A DNA stretch of 64,000 nucleotides. Origin: Epiperipatus broadwayi (Eukaryota > Onychophora > Udeonychophora > Euonychophora > Peripatidae). The DNA lies in NCBI GenBank assembly GCA_028023455.1, contig JAQFVV010012394.1, forward strand, positions 33,052,650 to 33,116,649, read 5' to 3'. Shown here piece by piece: positions 54,901-56,078 of this stretch. Within the stretch, counting starts at the first letter, position 1; each line of letters starts with the position of its first letter. Under the pieces are notes generated by a model. That model searched no databases. It worked only from the letters and a program-made list of their open reading frames with translations, and was not told the origin of the DNA. The translations under genes and the position numbers were made by a program.

Positions 54901-56078
54901 AAAAATAACATTTAAAACAAACAAAATGTAAAAATAATATTAAGATCAAATTCTACTAACATTTCTATAAGTTTATATATAAAATACTTGGTTGGGGGTT
55001 CCATGTAGAAACCAAAATGGTGGAATGCATTCTAAATCAGTACCAAATGGACTTTATTCTAAGTTTTGAAAGTTTTATTTTTTTTGCATGGCCTTAATGG
55101 GATATAAAGTGAAATTTTGACTAATATTCTGGCTACTGTTTAGATTTGCTTTTATTTTAATCTTAGTAGTACATTTTTGTACTTGTAGCTGATGTGGAGA
55201 AAGATGAAATCTTTTGGTGTTTGTTTAATTAATCAATTTAACTCTTCTAGAAGGAATCACTTGGTGAGAGAAAAGACCTTTTTCACAATTTTAAAGCAGA
55301 TAATAACTTTAGTCTGTAGATTACAGAAAATACTAAAGCACAATTAATGGCTGATGTTTTTACTAAACTTAGTATTTCTAACGGTATTTCCAATTTTAAC
55401 AGAGTATTCTAAAAAATAAAAACAATCTTAATATTTTTAATAAAAATTAATATAACTTTCAGAAATACTTATCACAACTTTAATGTCTAACATTTTATTT
55501 TATTATGATGAAACAAATAAATATATTTGTTTATGTCACGTGTTTACATTTATTCTGAATACACCTACTAATACATTTTAACATTCTTGCAACCGTATTT
55601 TCTTTTAGCAGAATAAAGATTATACTTAAATCAGTCAAGAAAGTGTTAACTGAACTTGTATAAAACAGTAATGTATTTTATGAATCGACTATTTGTCAAG
55701 TAAAATTAAAGTAATAACATTATTAATTTTAATTGTTTTCTTTCCGTCTTTTCAATTAACTACCATCTCAATATATATATATATTCCTATTTTTATTATA
55801 ATTTATGTTAGTATCTCAATATTTAGTATTACATTATAACTTTTAATTATGGTTTTATTATTATAATATATGGAAATATTTCTTAATTAAATAAATTATT
55901 GAAATTATAAACTAATAATATTTTTATTAATAATGGTAATAATTTTAAATCTTACCTCTATCAAAGATTTTTTCTTGAAAATTCATATAATGTTCTGTAA
56001 ATTTTAGTGGTACAGATTTACTGCCATGAAGTTCAACAGCGACAACTTCTCCAAACCCAGAAAATTGCAAATAAATAT
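7345..56078 (-). CDS. Alpha-arrestin (arrestin domain-containing protein), partial, five exons
   Basis: Gene-level entry: exons 56078-55956, 30711-30676, 14795-14578, 12924-12733 and 7548-7345 splice in frame. The spliced piece is 773 nt, about 258 codons, and reads through most of the arrestin N domain (LQFSGFGEVVAVEL, then LIPKGRH and PENIPSS) and then the C domain (FCDCCFPNG, IPGDIIEINYSIENLSS, PPLPPS). Intron phases are 1, 1, 0, 0. Alpha-arrestins are cytosolic adaptors that link membrane proteins to NEDD4-type ubiquitin ligases through PPxY motifs in the C-terminal tail; that tail is not visible here, so this role is from the family only. The PPLPPS strand fits alpha-arrestins better than visual or beta-arrestins. 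The N-terminal 30-40 residues and the C-terminus lie outside the window or in exons I could not recognise. Introns of about 25.2 and 15.9 kb are filled with mobile elements. Confidence 0.85.
7890..8320. mobile_element. Imperfect palindromic MITE-like element
   Basis: Left arm (about 7895-8085) and right arm (about 8115-8320) are inverted copies. TCTTAAGAATCTAGACTTGT near 8015 is matched by the reverse complement near 8168-8195, and AAAGTAATCAG and ATAACCAACAATAAA on the left have counterparts on the right. The arms have diverged by substitutions and small indels. No coding sequence. It lies in the intron between the last two visible arrestin exons. Confidence 0.65.
8740..9080 (+). pseudogene. 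Possible decayed LINE endonuclease fragment
   Basis: Plus-strand frame around 8760 reads like KMNRKRLDIVGMCKTK, reminiscent of the LINE endonuclease start (LDIVGICETKW). It is followed by heavily mutated sequence with stops. Only this short match supports the call. Confidence 0.35.
9300..9730. other. Unidentified GC-richer island
   Basis: About 430 bp with clearly higher G+C than the flanks, no long ORF on either strand and no tRNA- or LINE-like motif. A TTTTTATAG motif lies at its end (about 9730). It may be a solo LTR or an old non-autonomous element, but nothing in the sequence settles this. Confidence 0.35.
9964..10067 (+). mobile_element. Ultra-short tRNA-derived SINE, copy 1
   Basis: The body starts GTCAAGCATTGGTGGTCAAG, has A-box-like TGGTCAAGAGG, a B-box-like GGTTTGCTTCC, a 3' side CGATGCT that can pair with AGCATTG, then GACACATG and a run of A. 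The flanks carry an 11-bp duplication with one mismatch (9951-9961 and 10068-10078), as expected for retroposition. The second copy at 11110-11213 is less mutated. Anticodon-loop pairing is partly lost here, so it is not a functional tRNA gene. Confidence 0.75.
10138..10530 (+). pseudogene. LINE 3' end fragment (RT C-terminal region and tail)
   Basis: Plus-strand translation with stops gives GSETWTLNR, then ILNWIPRNCKRPRKRPYV, RQMDEIRKCAG and a relic of the ETFILQWIDNG end, followed by a TGATGATGAAGATGA microsatellite tail. This is the C-terminal and 3' tail part of an RTE/Jockey-like LINE. The same segment occurs at 23.64, 47.8 and 54.37 kb, always on the plus strand. Dead copy. Confidence 0.75.
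10536..11097 (-). pseudogene. Decayed LINE reverse transcriptase core
   Basis: Minus-strand translation retains SNLYVYFIELVKAFDSVN near 10775-10725 (RT motif A, normally F-x-D-x-x-K-A-F-D) and FETVFRQLNELEIKM near 10600-10560 (the region after the SP-x-LF motif). Upstream, near 11000, are relics of the NYRGIS-to-R-x-G-R region. Stops and indels are frequent. It abuts the tail of the plus-strand LINE fragment; the same arrangement recurs at 47.8-48.5 kb. Confidence 0.7.
11110..11213 (-). mobile_element. Ultra-short tRNA-derived SINE, copy 2
   Basis: Read on the minus strand it begins GTCAAGCATTGGTGGTCAAG and ends in GACACATG plus poly-A (poly-T at 11109-11118 on the plus strand). A perfect 12-bp target-site duplication, TATTATCAACAT, flanks it (11098-11109 and 11214-11225). 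The body folds as a tRNA-like cloverleaf: acceptor AGCATTGG with CCGATGCT, anticodon-type stem GCTGC/GCAGT with a 7-nt loop CTTCTTA, and a T arm with loop TTCGCTT. The A box is TGGTCAAGTGG and the B box GGTTCGCTTCC. It is inserted next to a dead LINE RT. Confidence 0.85.
11226..12732. other. Intron, no recognised element
   Basis: This is part of the 5.2-kb arrestin intron. AT-rich, with no gene or repeat I can support. Confidence 0.6.
12733..12924 (-). CDS. Arrestin gene exon (start of C domain)
   Basis: This exon has 192 nt, exactly 64 codons, phase 0 on both sides. The acceptor is TTTCAG before CAATCACTT at 12924 and the donor is CAG|GTAAGA at 12732. It encodes QSLHYPSHPPLKLFCDCCF, then PNGNVICQVALNQ, IPGDIIEINYSIENLSS and MKAVLKQ. 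The K-x-F-C-x-C-C-F-x-x-G start, P-G-(E/D) turn and N-x-S-S strand are the standard opening of an arrestin C domain. Frame and phase fit both neighbours. Upstream open frame beyond the acceptor is intron read-through. Confidence 0.9.
13377..13658 (-). pseudogene. 5'-truncated copy of the PHD/SGNH-type LINE, 3' end only
   Basis: About 280 bp align to the 3' end of the full-length LINE at 48.8 kb: repeated GATGAGATGA tail, then the CAACCATGCCCAGATAAACC block and the last codons of ORF2. It is diverged and dead, and sits immediately beside a second such copy in the 1.65-kb arrestin intron. Confidence 0.8.
13670..13968 (-). pseudogene. Second 5'-truncated copy of the same LINE, with target-site duplication
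   Basis: About 300 bp of the same 3' end, beginning with the GTGATGTGATG tail and ending inside the last ORF2 codons (a 63-aa open frame at 13969-13778 is a relic of the ORF2 C-terminus, MKTERTDILKLWKNKYEKSD). CAATTATTTG just before the tail (about 13661-13670) matches CCAATTATTG just after the 5' truncation point (13968-13977), a likely target-site duplication. It lies in the same orientation as the neighbouring copy. Confidence 0.8.
14578..14795 (-). CDS. Arrestin gene exon (N-domain end)
   Basis: This exon has 218 nt, entered in phase 1 and left in phase 0. The acceptor is TTTTGCAG before GTTTAATACC at 14795 and the donor is ATT|GTAAGT at 14577-14572. It encodes GLIPKGRHYIKFKDIQIPEN, then IPSSAVSINKLWSISYSC, TAYVKEIQSLN and IENPLLIDSESHDI. 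The L-P-x-G-x-H-x-(F) and P-x-x-x-P-S-S motifs, followed by the I-x-Y-x-x-x-A strand, are typical of the arrestin N domain. It joins cleanly to the microexon at 30676-30711 and to the exon at 12733-12924. Confidence 0.9.
14880..15876. other. Intron with Penelope-like terminal relics and a short direct repeat
   Basis: On the minus strand, CCTTGACAAAGATGAATG leading to GTTGAAACATTG (about 14970-14925) and TTTTGTGAAACGTATCAATA (about 15510-15490) look like decayed ends of Penelope-like elements, which commonly carry a hairpin followed by GAAAC. A 55-60-bp stretch with TTTTAAGCTTGTATT is present at about 15405-15465 and again at 15820-15882. No coding sequence. Confidence 0.4.
15877..15933. repeat. 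(TA)n microsatellite
   Basis: A pure TA tract of about 57 bp directly abuts the first long repeat of the LTR-like pair. Confidence 0.95.
15934..16582 (+). repeat. LTR-like direct repeat, left copy
   Basis: It starts TGTAACAATATATAAATATG and is repeated at 17095 with high identity over about 650 bp. It holds a TATA-like TTATAAAAAGG at about 16381 and an AATAAA at 16478, spaced as promoter and polyadenylation signals are in LTRs. The copies diverge just after GGAATTGGC. No ORF. Confidence 0.6.
16583..17094 (+). mobile_element. Internal region between LTR-like repeats (non-coding)
   Basis: About 510 bp between the two direct repeats. No gag or pol coding frame is present. It begins near ATTGGCCCCCACCCCGATC, which could be a primer-binding region, and contains a purine-rich GGAAGGGAGAGGGCAG near 16873, but that is about 200 bp from the right repeat rather than next to it. 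If this is an LTR element it is non-autonomous (TRIM or LARD-like). A segmental duplication is the alternative. Confidence 0.4.
17095..17755 (+). repeat. LTR-like direct repeat, right copy
   Basis: Starts TGTAACGATATATAAATATG; same order of landmarks as the left copy, with TTATAAAAAGG near 17543 and AATAAA at 17651. It differs by scattered substitutions and a 10-bp internal duplication (ACAGTTCCAG). The amount of divergence indicates an old pair. Confidence 0.6.
17756..19523. other. Intron, mostly unassigned
   Basis: AT-rich with no gene. A diverged pair of segments at about 18270-18355 and 18825-18935 (both with AATCT.TGTAGTC) brackets a less AT-rich patch at 18510-18790, possibly ends of an old transposon. 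Nothing diagnostic was seen. Confidence 0.4.
19524..20092 (+). repeat. Penelope inverted terminal repeat, left arm (3' of the ORF)
   Basis: This arm is the reverse complement of 22797-23373 over nearly its whole length, with only a few small differences, mostly in A/T run length. The outermost bases are AATATAATTTATCCAAAC and the innermost CGTTTTTTT. It contains the hammerhead-like core at 19583-19610, which is in sense relative to the element's ORF. Confidence 0.93.
19583..19610 (-). ncRNA. Hammerhead-ribozyme-like core, sense copy
   Basis: Read on the minus strand: CTGAAGA, one A, GACTG, loop CAGGT, CAGTC, then GAAAC. This is the conserved hammerhead layout (CUGANGA, helix II, GAAA) with a perfect 5-bp helix II but one extra A before the helix. 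Hammerhead motifs are known in Penelope-like elements. I could not draw a convincing helix I or a well-placed cleavage site, so self-cleavage is not shown. Confidence 0.5.
20527..22764 (-). CDS. Penelope-like reverse transcriptase with GIY-YIG endonuclease
   Basis: This is a 745-aa protein, very lysine-rich, starting at the ATG at 22764. The N-terminal 250 residues are charged and helical. The RT follows: motif A FLKMDIISMYTNL (Asp about 337), GLLMGGALSAILSNIYM (about 398-414), and the catalytic YVDD at 434-437. The C-terminus is a GIY-YIG nuclease: GVYVI at 650-654, a Cys pair C656/C659, YVGET at 668-672, Arg 679, His 683, Glu 723 and Asn 735, all the usual conserved positions. Family members copy their RNA by target-primed reverse transcription, the GIY-YIG domain making the nick. 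Length and domain order match a complete autonomous element, and no stop or frameshift is present. Whether it is expressed is unknown. Confidence 0.95.
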   Translation of the reverse strand: MRDKITKDEENKFRELCEIRRNMINEKTNKRHVKKFKILMEEQKVKQGIITNDKMNNIYNLSKIDFTEEEKNILNKGIKYVPIGNDVKKDVIEIEATMEKIAQDFIEEKYGVYYYDDKDITKLLNNEEKIWFDEFKKEINNLIYKIENNNKIGNRSKENVKKNKELIGKEEVKKIKSKYEKEVVFLKSDKGNKLVILDKKYYLEKMKVMLSDKVFEKVKKNDSDLKNKKIYTLIKHIYKEGLIDRLTFEKIGSKECKTARIYGAPKINKENIPLRPIIDCKGSYLDKVSKWLSSEIFKKYANEYENSNIKNNKILIHEVNDIFKKYEYRNLAFLKMDIISMYTNLNVGKAINLAIEKYIKDKNKTIKIPVHILVDLMELCCKDVVFEYNTEFYKQKEGLLMGGALSAILSNIYMNEFDKNITENKNAPLFFNRYVDDYLMIFNKSQRQISWFINDINKIEENIKFTVEKEENNKIAYLDIMFQKKLIDKKWCIETSVYKKNNIGNKITNWFSNIDRKYKISCIYSRIYRAAMYCSRKEDYNIQKDLIINELKMNGFPVYIIKRSIGKIEYKINKNEKSEGKKKGEDRYIGIKTNNNIIVNKFNKIIKKINKRYKRIINTKIVNKKRENLLNLIDNKYIGYNKDNKEIINGVYVIKCKQCLDSGIDNKYVGETKNSIKTRLKQHMADNKSPIYIHTKETGHKFTQSSIKMKLYTKSIKERKIKEAILIRKIKPEFNRDSGIRMRLV
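22797..23373 (+). repeat. Penelope inverted terminal repeat, right arm (5' of the ORF)
   Basis: Mirror of the left arm; ends GGATAAATTATATT at 23373. It lies 5' of the ORF start and would contain the element's promoter and leader. Confidence 0.93.
23287..23314 (+). ncRNA. Hammerhead-ribozyme-like core, second copy (antisense to ORF)
   Basis: Identical to the left-arm motif: CTGAAGA at 23287-23293, GACTG/CAGTC stem at 23295-23299 and 23305-23309, GAAAC at 23310-23314. Because the arms are inverted, this copy is on the strand opposite to the ORF. Confidence 0.45.
23640..23915 (+). pseudogene. LINE 3' end fragment
   Basis: Plus-strand relic of the same LINE C-terminus and tail as at 10138-10530. 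It retains codons for the RQ..W.A.HIARR region near 23660-23700, the ILN.IPR.CK region, and the ETFILQWIDNG end near 23860-23890, followed by a degenerate TGA/ATG tail. Several stops; dead. Confidence 0.7.
24300..25322. repeat. Satellite-like array B (350 bp unit) with an inverted end
   Basis: Units start at 24300, 24651 and 25001, each with CATTAATTCTTATTAAG-like sequence, giving periods of 351 and 350 bp. The third unit breaks off near 25122. From about 25126 to 25322 the sequence is the reverse complement of part of the unit (for example CTAGCTTCACA, reversed GTGTGAAGCTAG). The two full units are similar, so the array is fairly young. No coding sequence and no match to array A. Confidence 0.85.
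25323..26970. other. Intron, no recognised element
   Basis: AT-rich. The 69-aa open frame at 25653-25862 has no recognisable features and looks like chance. Confidence 0.6.
26979..27560. mobile_element. Candidate hAT-type non-autonomous transposon relic
   Basis: 26979-27045 reads CAATGGTGCTCAACCTGTGG, then GTCGCAATCTCTCAAGGGATC, very close to the terminal sequence of SPIN/Charlie-type hAT elements (CAGTGGTTCTCAACCTGTGG, then GTCGCGACCCC). A GGGTCACGTAAATTTTT near 27544 may be from the other half, but a matching right end with an 8-bp duplication was not found. Right boundary is uncertain. Confidence 0.5.
27561..28710. other. Intron, no recognised element
   Basis: AT-rich with a poly-C run near 27941-27951. 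No exon or element is supported. Confidence 0.6.
28711..29700 (-). pseudogene. 5'-truncated copy of the PHD/SGNH-type LINE (last about 1 kb)
   Basis: This aligns block by block with the 3' 1 kb of the full-length LINE (48.8-49.8 kb): GTGATGTGA tail, the non-coding CAGCAACTATGCCCA block, then the C-terminal ORF2 region. Minus-strand open frames keep GQATRWVRKVMCYAEDLDKE, KRWDDCARRIVECYNGKEWD and GEMGWSSFYMRDAKRKMKM, but frameshifts separate them. It is older than the full-length copy. Confidence 0.88.
29701..30675. other. Intron, no recognised element
   Basis: AT-rich. GTGTTCAAATCCCC near 30055 resembles a tRNA B box but no cloverleaf or SINE body could be drawn. Confidence 0.55.
30676..30711 (-). 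CDS. Arrestin gene 36-nt microexon
   Basis: The acceptor is TTTTTTAG before ATGAGGAATG at 30711 and the donor is ACAG|GTAATT at 30675. Both flanking introns are phase 1, so the exon adds exactly 12 codons. The joined reading is DRDEECPNNERRKTGLIPKG, filling the expected loop between the YMNFQEK strand of the N domain and its L-P-K-G-R-H motif. The flanking exons would also be in frame without it, so skipping is possible. Recognition rests on splice sites, phase and position because 36 nt is too short for homology alone. Confidence 0.78.
31270..31760 (-). pseudogene. Decayed Penelope-like GIY-YIG fragment
   Basis: Minus-strand reading 31760-31590 gives VAFCNPNNMIKLVNTSK, SNVVYQIFCGC and a relic of the YIG motif. 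The 88-aa open frame 31593-31327 continues with HEKTCEYKFSFDLENVKNLY and KRKIKELIFINK, the usual H-x-x-x-T-(G/x)-H, N-V-x-x-L and R-K-x-x-E-x-x-x-I pattern of the GIY-YIG C-terminus in Penelope-like proteins. A CCCTCTTCAG motif near 31270 is like an element end. It is a different, older family than the intact element. Confidence 0.75.
31761..32429. other. Intron, no recognised element
   Basis: AT-rich; nothing supported. Confidence 0.6.
32430..33120. repeat. Satellite-like array A, diverged copies
   Basis: Begins in the forward orientation (AGTGCCATAGTAATCAAAGG, then TTGTGCATAAAATG) to about 32490. It then flips and runs for about one and a half units in the reverse orientation (GGGGGTATTGAATAGGTAGG at about 32530, repeated as GGGGATATTGAATGAGTAGG at about 32960). 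More diverged than the copy at 53.9 kb. Confidence 0.75.
33500..33562. repeat. Satellite A terminal fragment
   Basis: GCAAAACTCTCCATATAGTA followed directly by the GTGATCATGTGATGTTTAG landmark. This is a short internally deleted piece of the array A unit. Confidence 0.65.
33563..38460. other. Intron, no gene recognised
   Basis: AT-rich. A minus-strand CCAAGTGAAACGTAGAAAAT at about 34278-34259 resembles Penelope-element ends. Around 35940 there is a TA run. ORFs of up to 99 aa (35138-35437) have no recognisable domains. Confidence 0.5.
38461..38650 (-). other. Possible old SINE-like segment
   Basis: On the minus strand GGGTTCAAACCCAG near 38612 fits a B box and the stretch is less AT-rich than its surroundings. 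An A box at proper spacing, a tail and target duplications are not evident. Confidence 0.25.
38651..44640. other. Intron, no gene recognised
   Basis: A long AT-rich stretch. Less AT-rich patches occur at about 39090-39500 and 40370-40660 without ORFs. A 55-60-bp direct duplication (AAGCTAAATATTTCAATATT) lies at about 41510-41560 and 41568-41615. Nothing else is supported. Confidence 0.5.
44641..45039. mobile_element. 399-bp near-perfect palindrome (foldback element)
   Basis: Left arm 44641-44838 and right arm 44859-45039 are reverse complements around a 20-nt loop. The only differences I find are one base (AGGATTAAA versus TTTAACCCT) and a 17-nt tandem duplication of ATCATGGGCAACAAAGA present in the left arm only, which exactly explains the 198 versus 181 nt lengths. 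No ORF. The end block CCTGATGAAGCTCGG resembles Penelope-element terminal hairpins, so this may be two inverted pseudo-LTRs without a body. The RNA or single strand would form a hairpin of about 180 bp. Confidence 0.92.
45040..46477. other. Intron, no recognised element
   Basis: AT-rich; nothing supported. Confidence 0.6.
46478..46692. mobile_element. MITE with terminal inverted repeats and an extra arm copy
   Basis: Ends are TTAGACAATCCCAATATTAA and its inverted counterpart ATTGATATAGGAATTGTCTAA. The arm sequence AACAATCAACAATTTCAAAC recurs inverted twice, at about 46570-46604 and 46645-46680, each preceded by GGTTGCCTTGACAACAG. So the right half contains a duplicated arm of about 75 bp. 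No coding capacity. Confidence 0.75.
46693..47799. other. Intron, no recognised element
   Basis: AT-rich; nothing supported. Confidence 0.6.
47800..47988 (+). pseudogene. LINE 3' end fragment, best preserved copy
   Basis: Plus-strand open frame keeps KRPHVRWMDEIKKCAWEMWR, then REANDRKIWFKFRETFILQW and IDNG before a TGATGATGATGATGAT tail. This is the C-terminal tip and microsatellite tail of the RTE/Jockey-like LINE family also found at 10.1, 23.6 and 54.4 kb. Strongly 5'-truncated; no RT in this copy. Confidence 0.8.
47989..48540 (-). pseudogene. LINE reverse transcriptase fragment (palm region)
   Basis: The minus-strand 115-aa open frame (48532-48185) reads LCHQDIDLEYCQILKNMYQN, ATSMIILH, TFYCSLQEIFCGLKWEAKRG and FNYVDFPNGI. 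This matches the RT thumb-palm order Y-x-x-x-x-x-x-Y-x-N-A-(T)S, S-P-x-L-F-x-x-x-L-E-x-x-F, then a lost F-A-D-D (here YVDF). Further down, VKVRK..R..L.RLK and MDFLRRK are relics of the GLKINAKKTKVM region. Dead: catalytic Asp pair missing. Confidence 0.75.
48733..48790. repeat. End of a satellite A monomer, left flank of the LINE
   Basis: 58 nt identical to 54302-54359 (ATCAAACATCACATGATCAC through GTAAACAAAGG). The LINE tail starts at the next base. Confidence 0.85.
48791..48808 (-). repeat. LINE 3' pentanucleotide tail
   Basis: ATGTGATGTGATGTGATG on the plus strand, i.e. (CATCA)n at the element's 3' end. All three truncated relatives (13377, 13670, 28711) end in similar pentamers, so the tail is a property of the family's end recognition. 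Confidence 0.85.
48926..52324 (-). CDS. LINE ORF2: AP-type endonuclease and reverse transcriptase
   Basis: This ORF has 1132 aa. Residues about 38-268 form an exonuclease-endonuclease-phosphatase domain: FLNMQGG (Asn 44), VVETHL (Glu 73), GDMNGH, TIDYVLV and TSDHN (Ser 257, Asp, His 259). Residues about 540-830 are the RT: RLLFKGKG, NNYRPIAVTS, QGGFRLDRR, FIDIEKAYDRVN (Asp about 628), RQGCPMSP (686-693) and FVDD (732-735, in place of the usual FADD or YADD). C-terminal C-x2-C-x8-H-x4-C at 1059, 1062, 1071 and 1076 is the common LINE knuckle. Family function is target-site nicking and target-primed reverse transcription. ATG at 52324 lies 95 nt after the ORF1 stop. No inactivating change is seen; the Val in FVDD is conservative. 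Confidence 0.95.
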   Translation of the reverse strand: MEKEWVCKINGKKVIYKCNGEERIKRIYKRVVRKEEIVKIGFLNMQGGRKPEKWMELNKTIENEELEVLAVVETHLREEEEPILEQLVWQGVNRKEKEKRGGGIGVISKKYLNIVKCQEHLWFEIRLGRQEWMVAIVYIATGDSQIILEWNSNIYECLVKDIQSFKEKGKRIMVIGDMNGHIEEIDDVDNKNGQLLKNFCQKVNLSIGNLLNIYEGQYTWSRNNIFHTIDYVLVEKEGINKIRKIKVFDNEEKVCTSDHNFIVIEMVSNVMENRNKSRHNSERCGWRVNDKNKLEEYKIQVEEIMEEWVGDEYKDWCKEVEKVANRVLGENIEKNKSNKKIKISKSVKERKEACREYKCAIKNKESEKDINAKWEKYLEKKKLAKIDIYRERMKLNSKLLEDINKSGRDGSKKFWNYIKRRNVGERELVLLDDEGTECSSREDLERILNSYVMNIEKMLDVNDRILENMKEYSNGNISFSENELNEVEKKLKSGKARGLDGWAAEMVMNLGYRAKVKLLSCFNKMAQNRVFPSSWSNTRVRLLFKGKGKDHRKLNNYRPIAVTSVLYKVFSYMVASKVVKWMEGNNVVGEMQGGFRLDRRIGDSLFVVTQLMDMSRNADKQLYMSFIDIEKAYDRVNRNRLWISLANLGMDEALIDIIKKLYENNYYIYQLENIESIKVKNGVGLRQGCPMSPILFVLYLSEMERAIERLGRGIEIPLIGSKGVYILSGLFFVDDIFLCAEKREDMEVMLRTCARVGKEMGIKFSEEKSNIMMVNTEEREDVEFLLGDIKLSVVNRYSYLGIILSNQKNYLDEWEKKLINEAKKRKGLIKKLTVFSYNKYDVARIIWKGVAVAGLTYGNDALYVSKKILDYLEKAQREVGRHALDAEVWTAREAIQGEMGWSSFHMRDAKSKMKMFGRLQFMDNERIAKIVFNWVMSKGQVTRWVRKVMRYAKDLDKEFISVYLYKRWDDCVKRIIECYSNKEWDKRINLLIKTRELERWRNSMESKKSLNIYRNKQNIRCELIYDNSKESSLLFKARTGSLATKEYTCKWKNMGDLFCKLCKEGIENIRHLLIECKCLKTERVHIMKLWKNKYEKSDYTESELLVFMLGLGKDKGDLDIKVIELTKIMLWK
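52420..53337 (-). CDS. LINE ORF1: PHD finger, coiled coil and SGNH esterase-like domain
   Basis: This ORF has 305 aa from the ATG at 53337. Residues 5-52 give a complete C4-H-C3 PHD pattern: C5, C9, C24, C27, H32, C35, C49, C52. Residues about 78-125 are heptad-like and charged (INKIEEELKDVEVKLKSLE), a probable coiled coil. Residues 143-300 match SGNH/GDSL hydrolases: VLIGDSL with Ser 151, GAR at 175-177, GTNN at 198-201 and DGLH with Asp 280 and His 283, so the whole catalytic set is present. In LINEs such ORF1 proteins are thought to bind and chaperone the RNA; the esterase's substrate is unknown. It is followed by ORF2 after 95 nt, a normal two-ORF layout. Confidence 0.92.
   Translation of the reverse strand: MDYICISKCLYNREKEIKRAVVECTICDGVYHLKCLNKTRKDVKGLWLCSQCINMIKEVRKCFQSVDSRRIVGGESNSVMEMISQRINKIEEELKDVEVKLKSLEIKCEEIKELLSRNDKEEIDKEDQKVLENVMDRAEKVDYETVLIGDSLIRECGDIIARENRSRYVRVCLPGARIRDVADKVKKQGSRDVYVMVGTNNLLESSERIMDEYVDLIRNLIMIKGRVGIVGLLPRFDKSYLLDRACSINERLKKLCERNNVMFVDVWDCFIGKRELYSKDGLHLGKQGSEVLGSLIYKEFFSGNL
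53351..53735 (-). promoter_or_regulatory. LINE 5' leader tandem repeat (two 189-bp units)
   Basis: Unit 1 starts at 53351 and unit 2 at 53540, both with CGTTTTTCGAACGTTATATT and nearly identical to the end. Tandem units upstream of ORF1 act as promoter monomers in some LINEs; here that role is only inferred. The palindrome TTCGAACG... TTCGAA recurs once per unit. Confidence 0.8.
53912..54370. repeat. Satellite A monomer, right flank of the LINE
   Basis: A complete 447-bp unit from GCAAAACTCCCCATACAGTA to AAACAAAGG at 54359, followed by the first 11 bases of the next unit (CAAAACTCCCC) before another LINE fragment begins. Cleanest copy of the family in the window. Confidence 0.85.
54374..54735 (+). 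pseudogene. LINE 3' end fragment
   Basis: Starts at the GACCTGGACACTTAACAGAA equivalent of TWTLNR and follows the same order as the 10138 copy (METS-type CMLGVT region, then I.LI..I), but is frameshifted throughout and loses the tail near 54735. It abuts the truncated satellite unit. Confidence 0.65.
54736..55955. other. Intron, no recognised element
   Basis: AT-rich; nothing supported. Confidence 0.6.
55956..56078 (-). CDS. Arrestin gene, most 5' visible exon (N domain)
   Basis: This exon has 123 nt, entered and left in phase 1. The acceptor is TTTTTATAG before ATATTTATT at 56078 and the donor is AGAG|GTAAGA at 55955. It encodes IYLQFSGFGEVVAVELHGSK, then SVPLKFTEHYMNFQEKIFDR, which fits the arrestin N-domain pattern of an L-x-F-x-G-x-(G/A)-x-V strand followed by a Y-(F/M) strand pair. 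The upstream coding exon, expected to supply roughly 30-40 residues and end in phase 1, was not found up to 64000. Confidence 0.85.
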
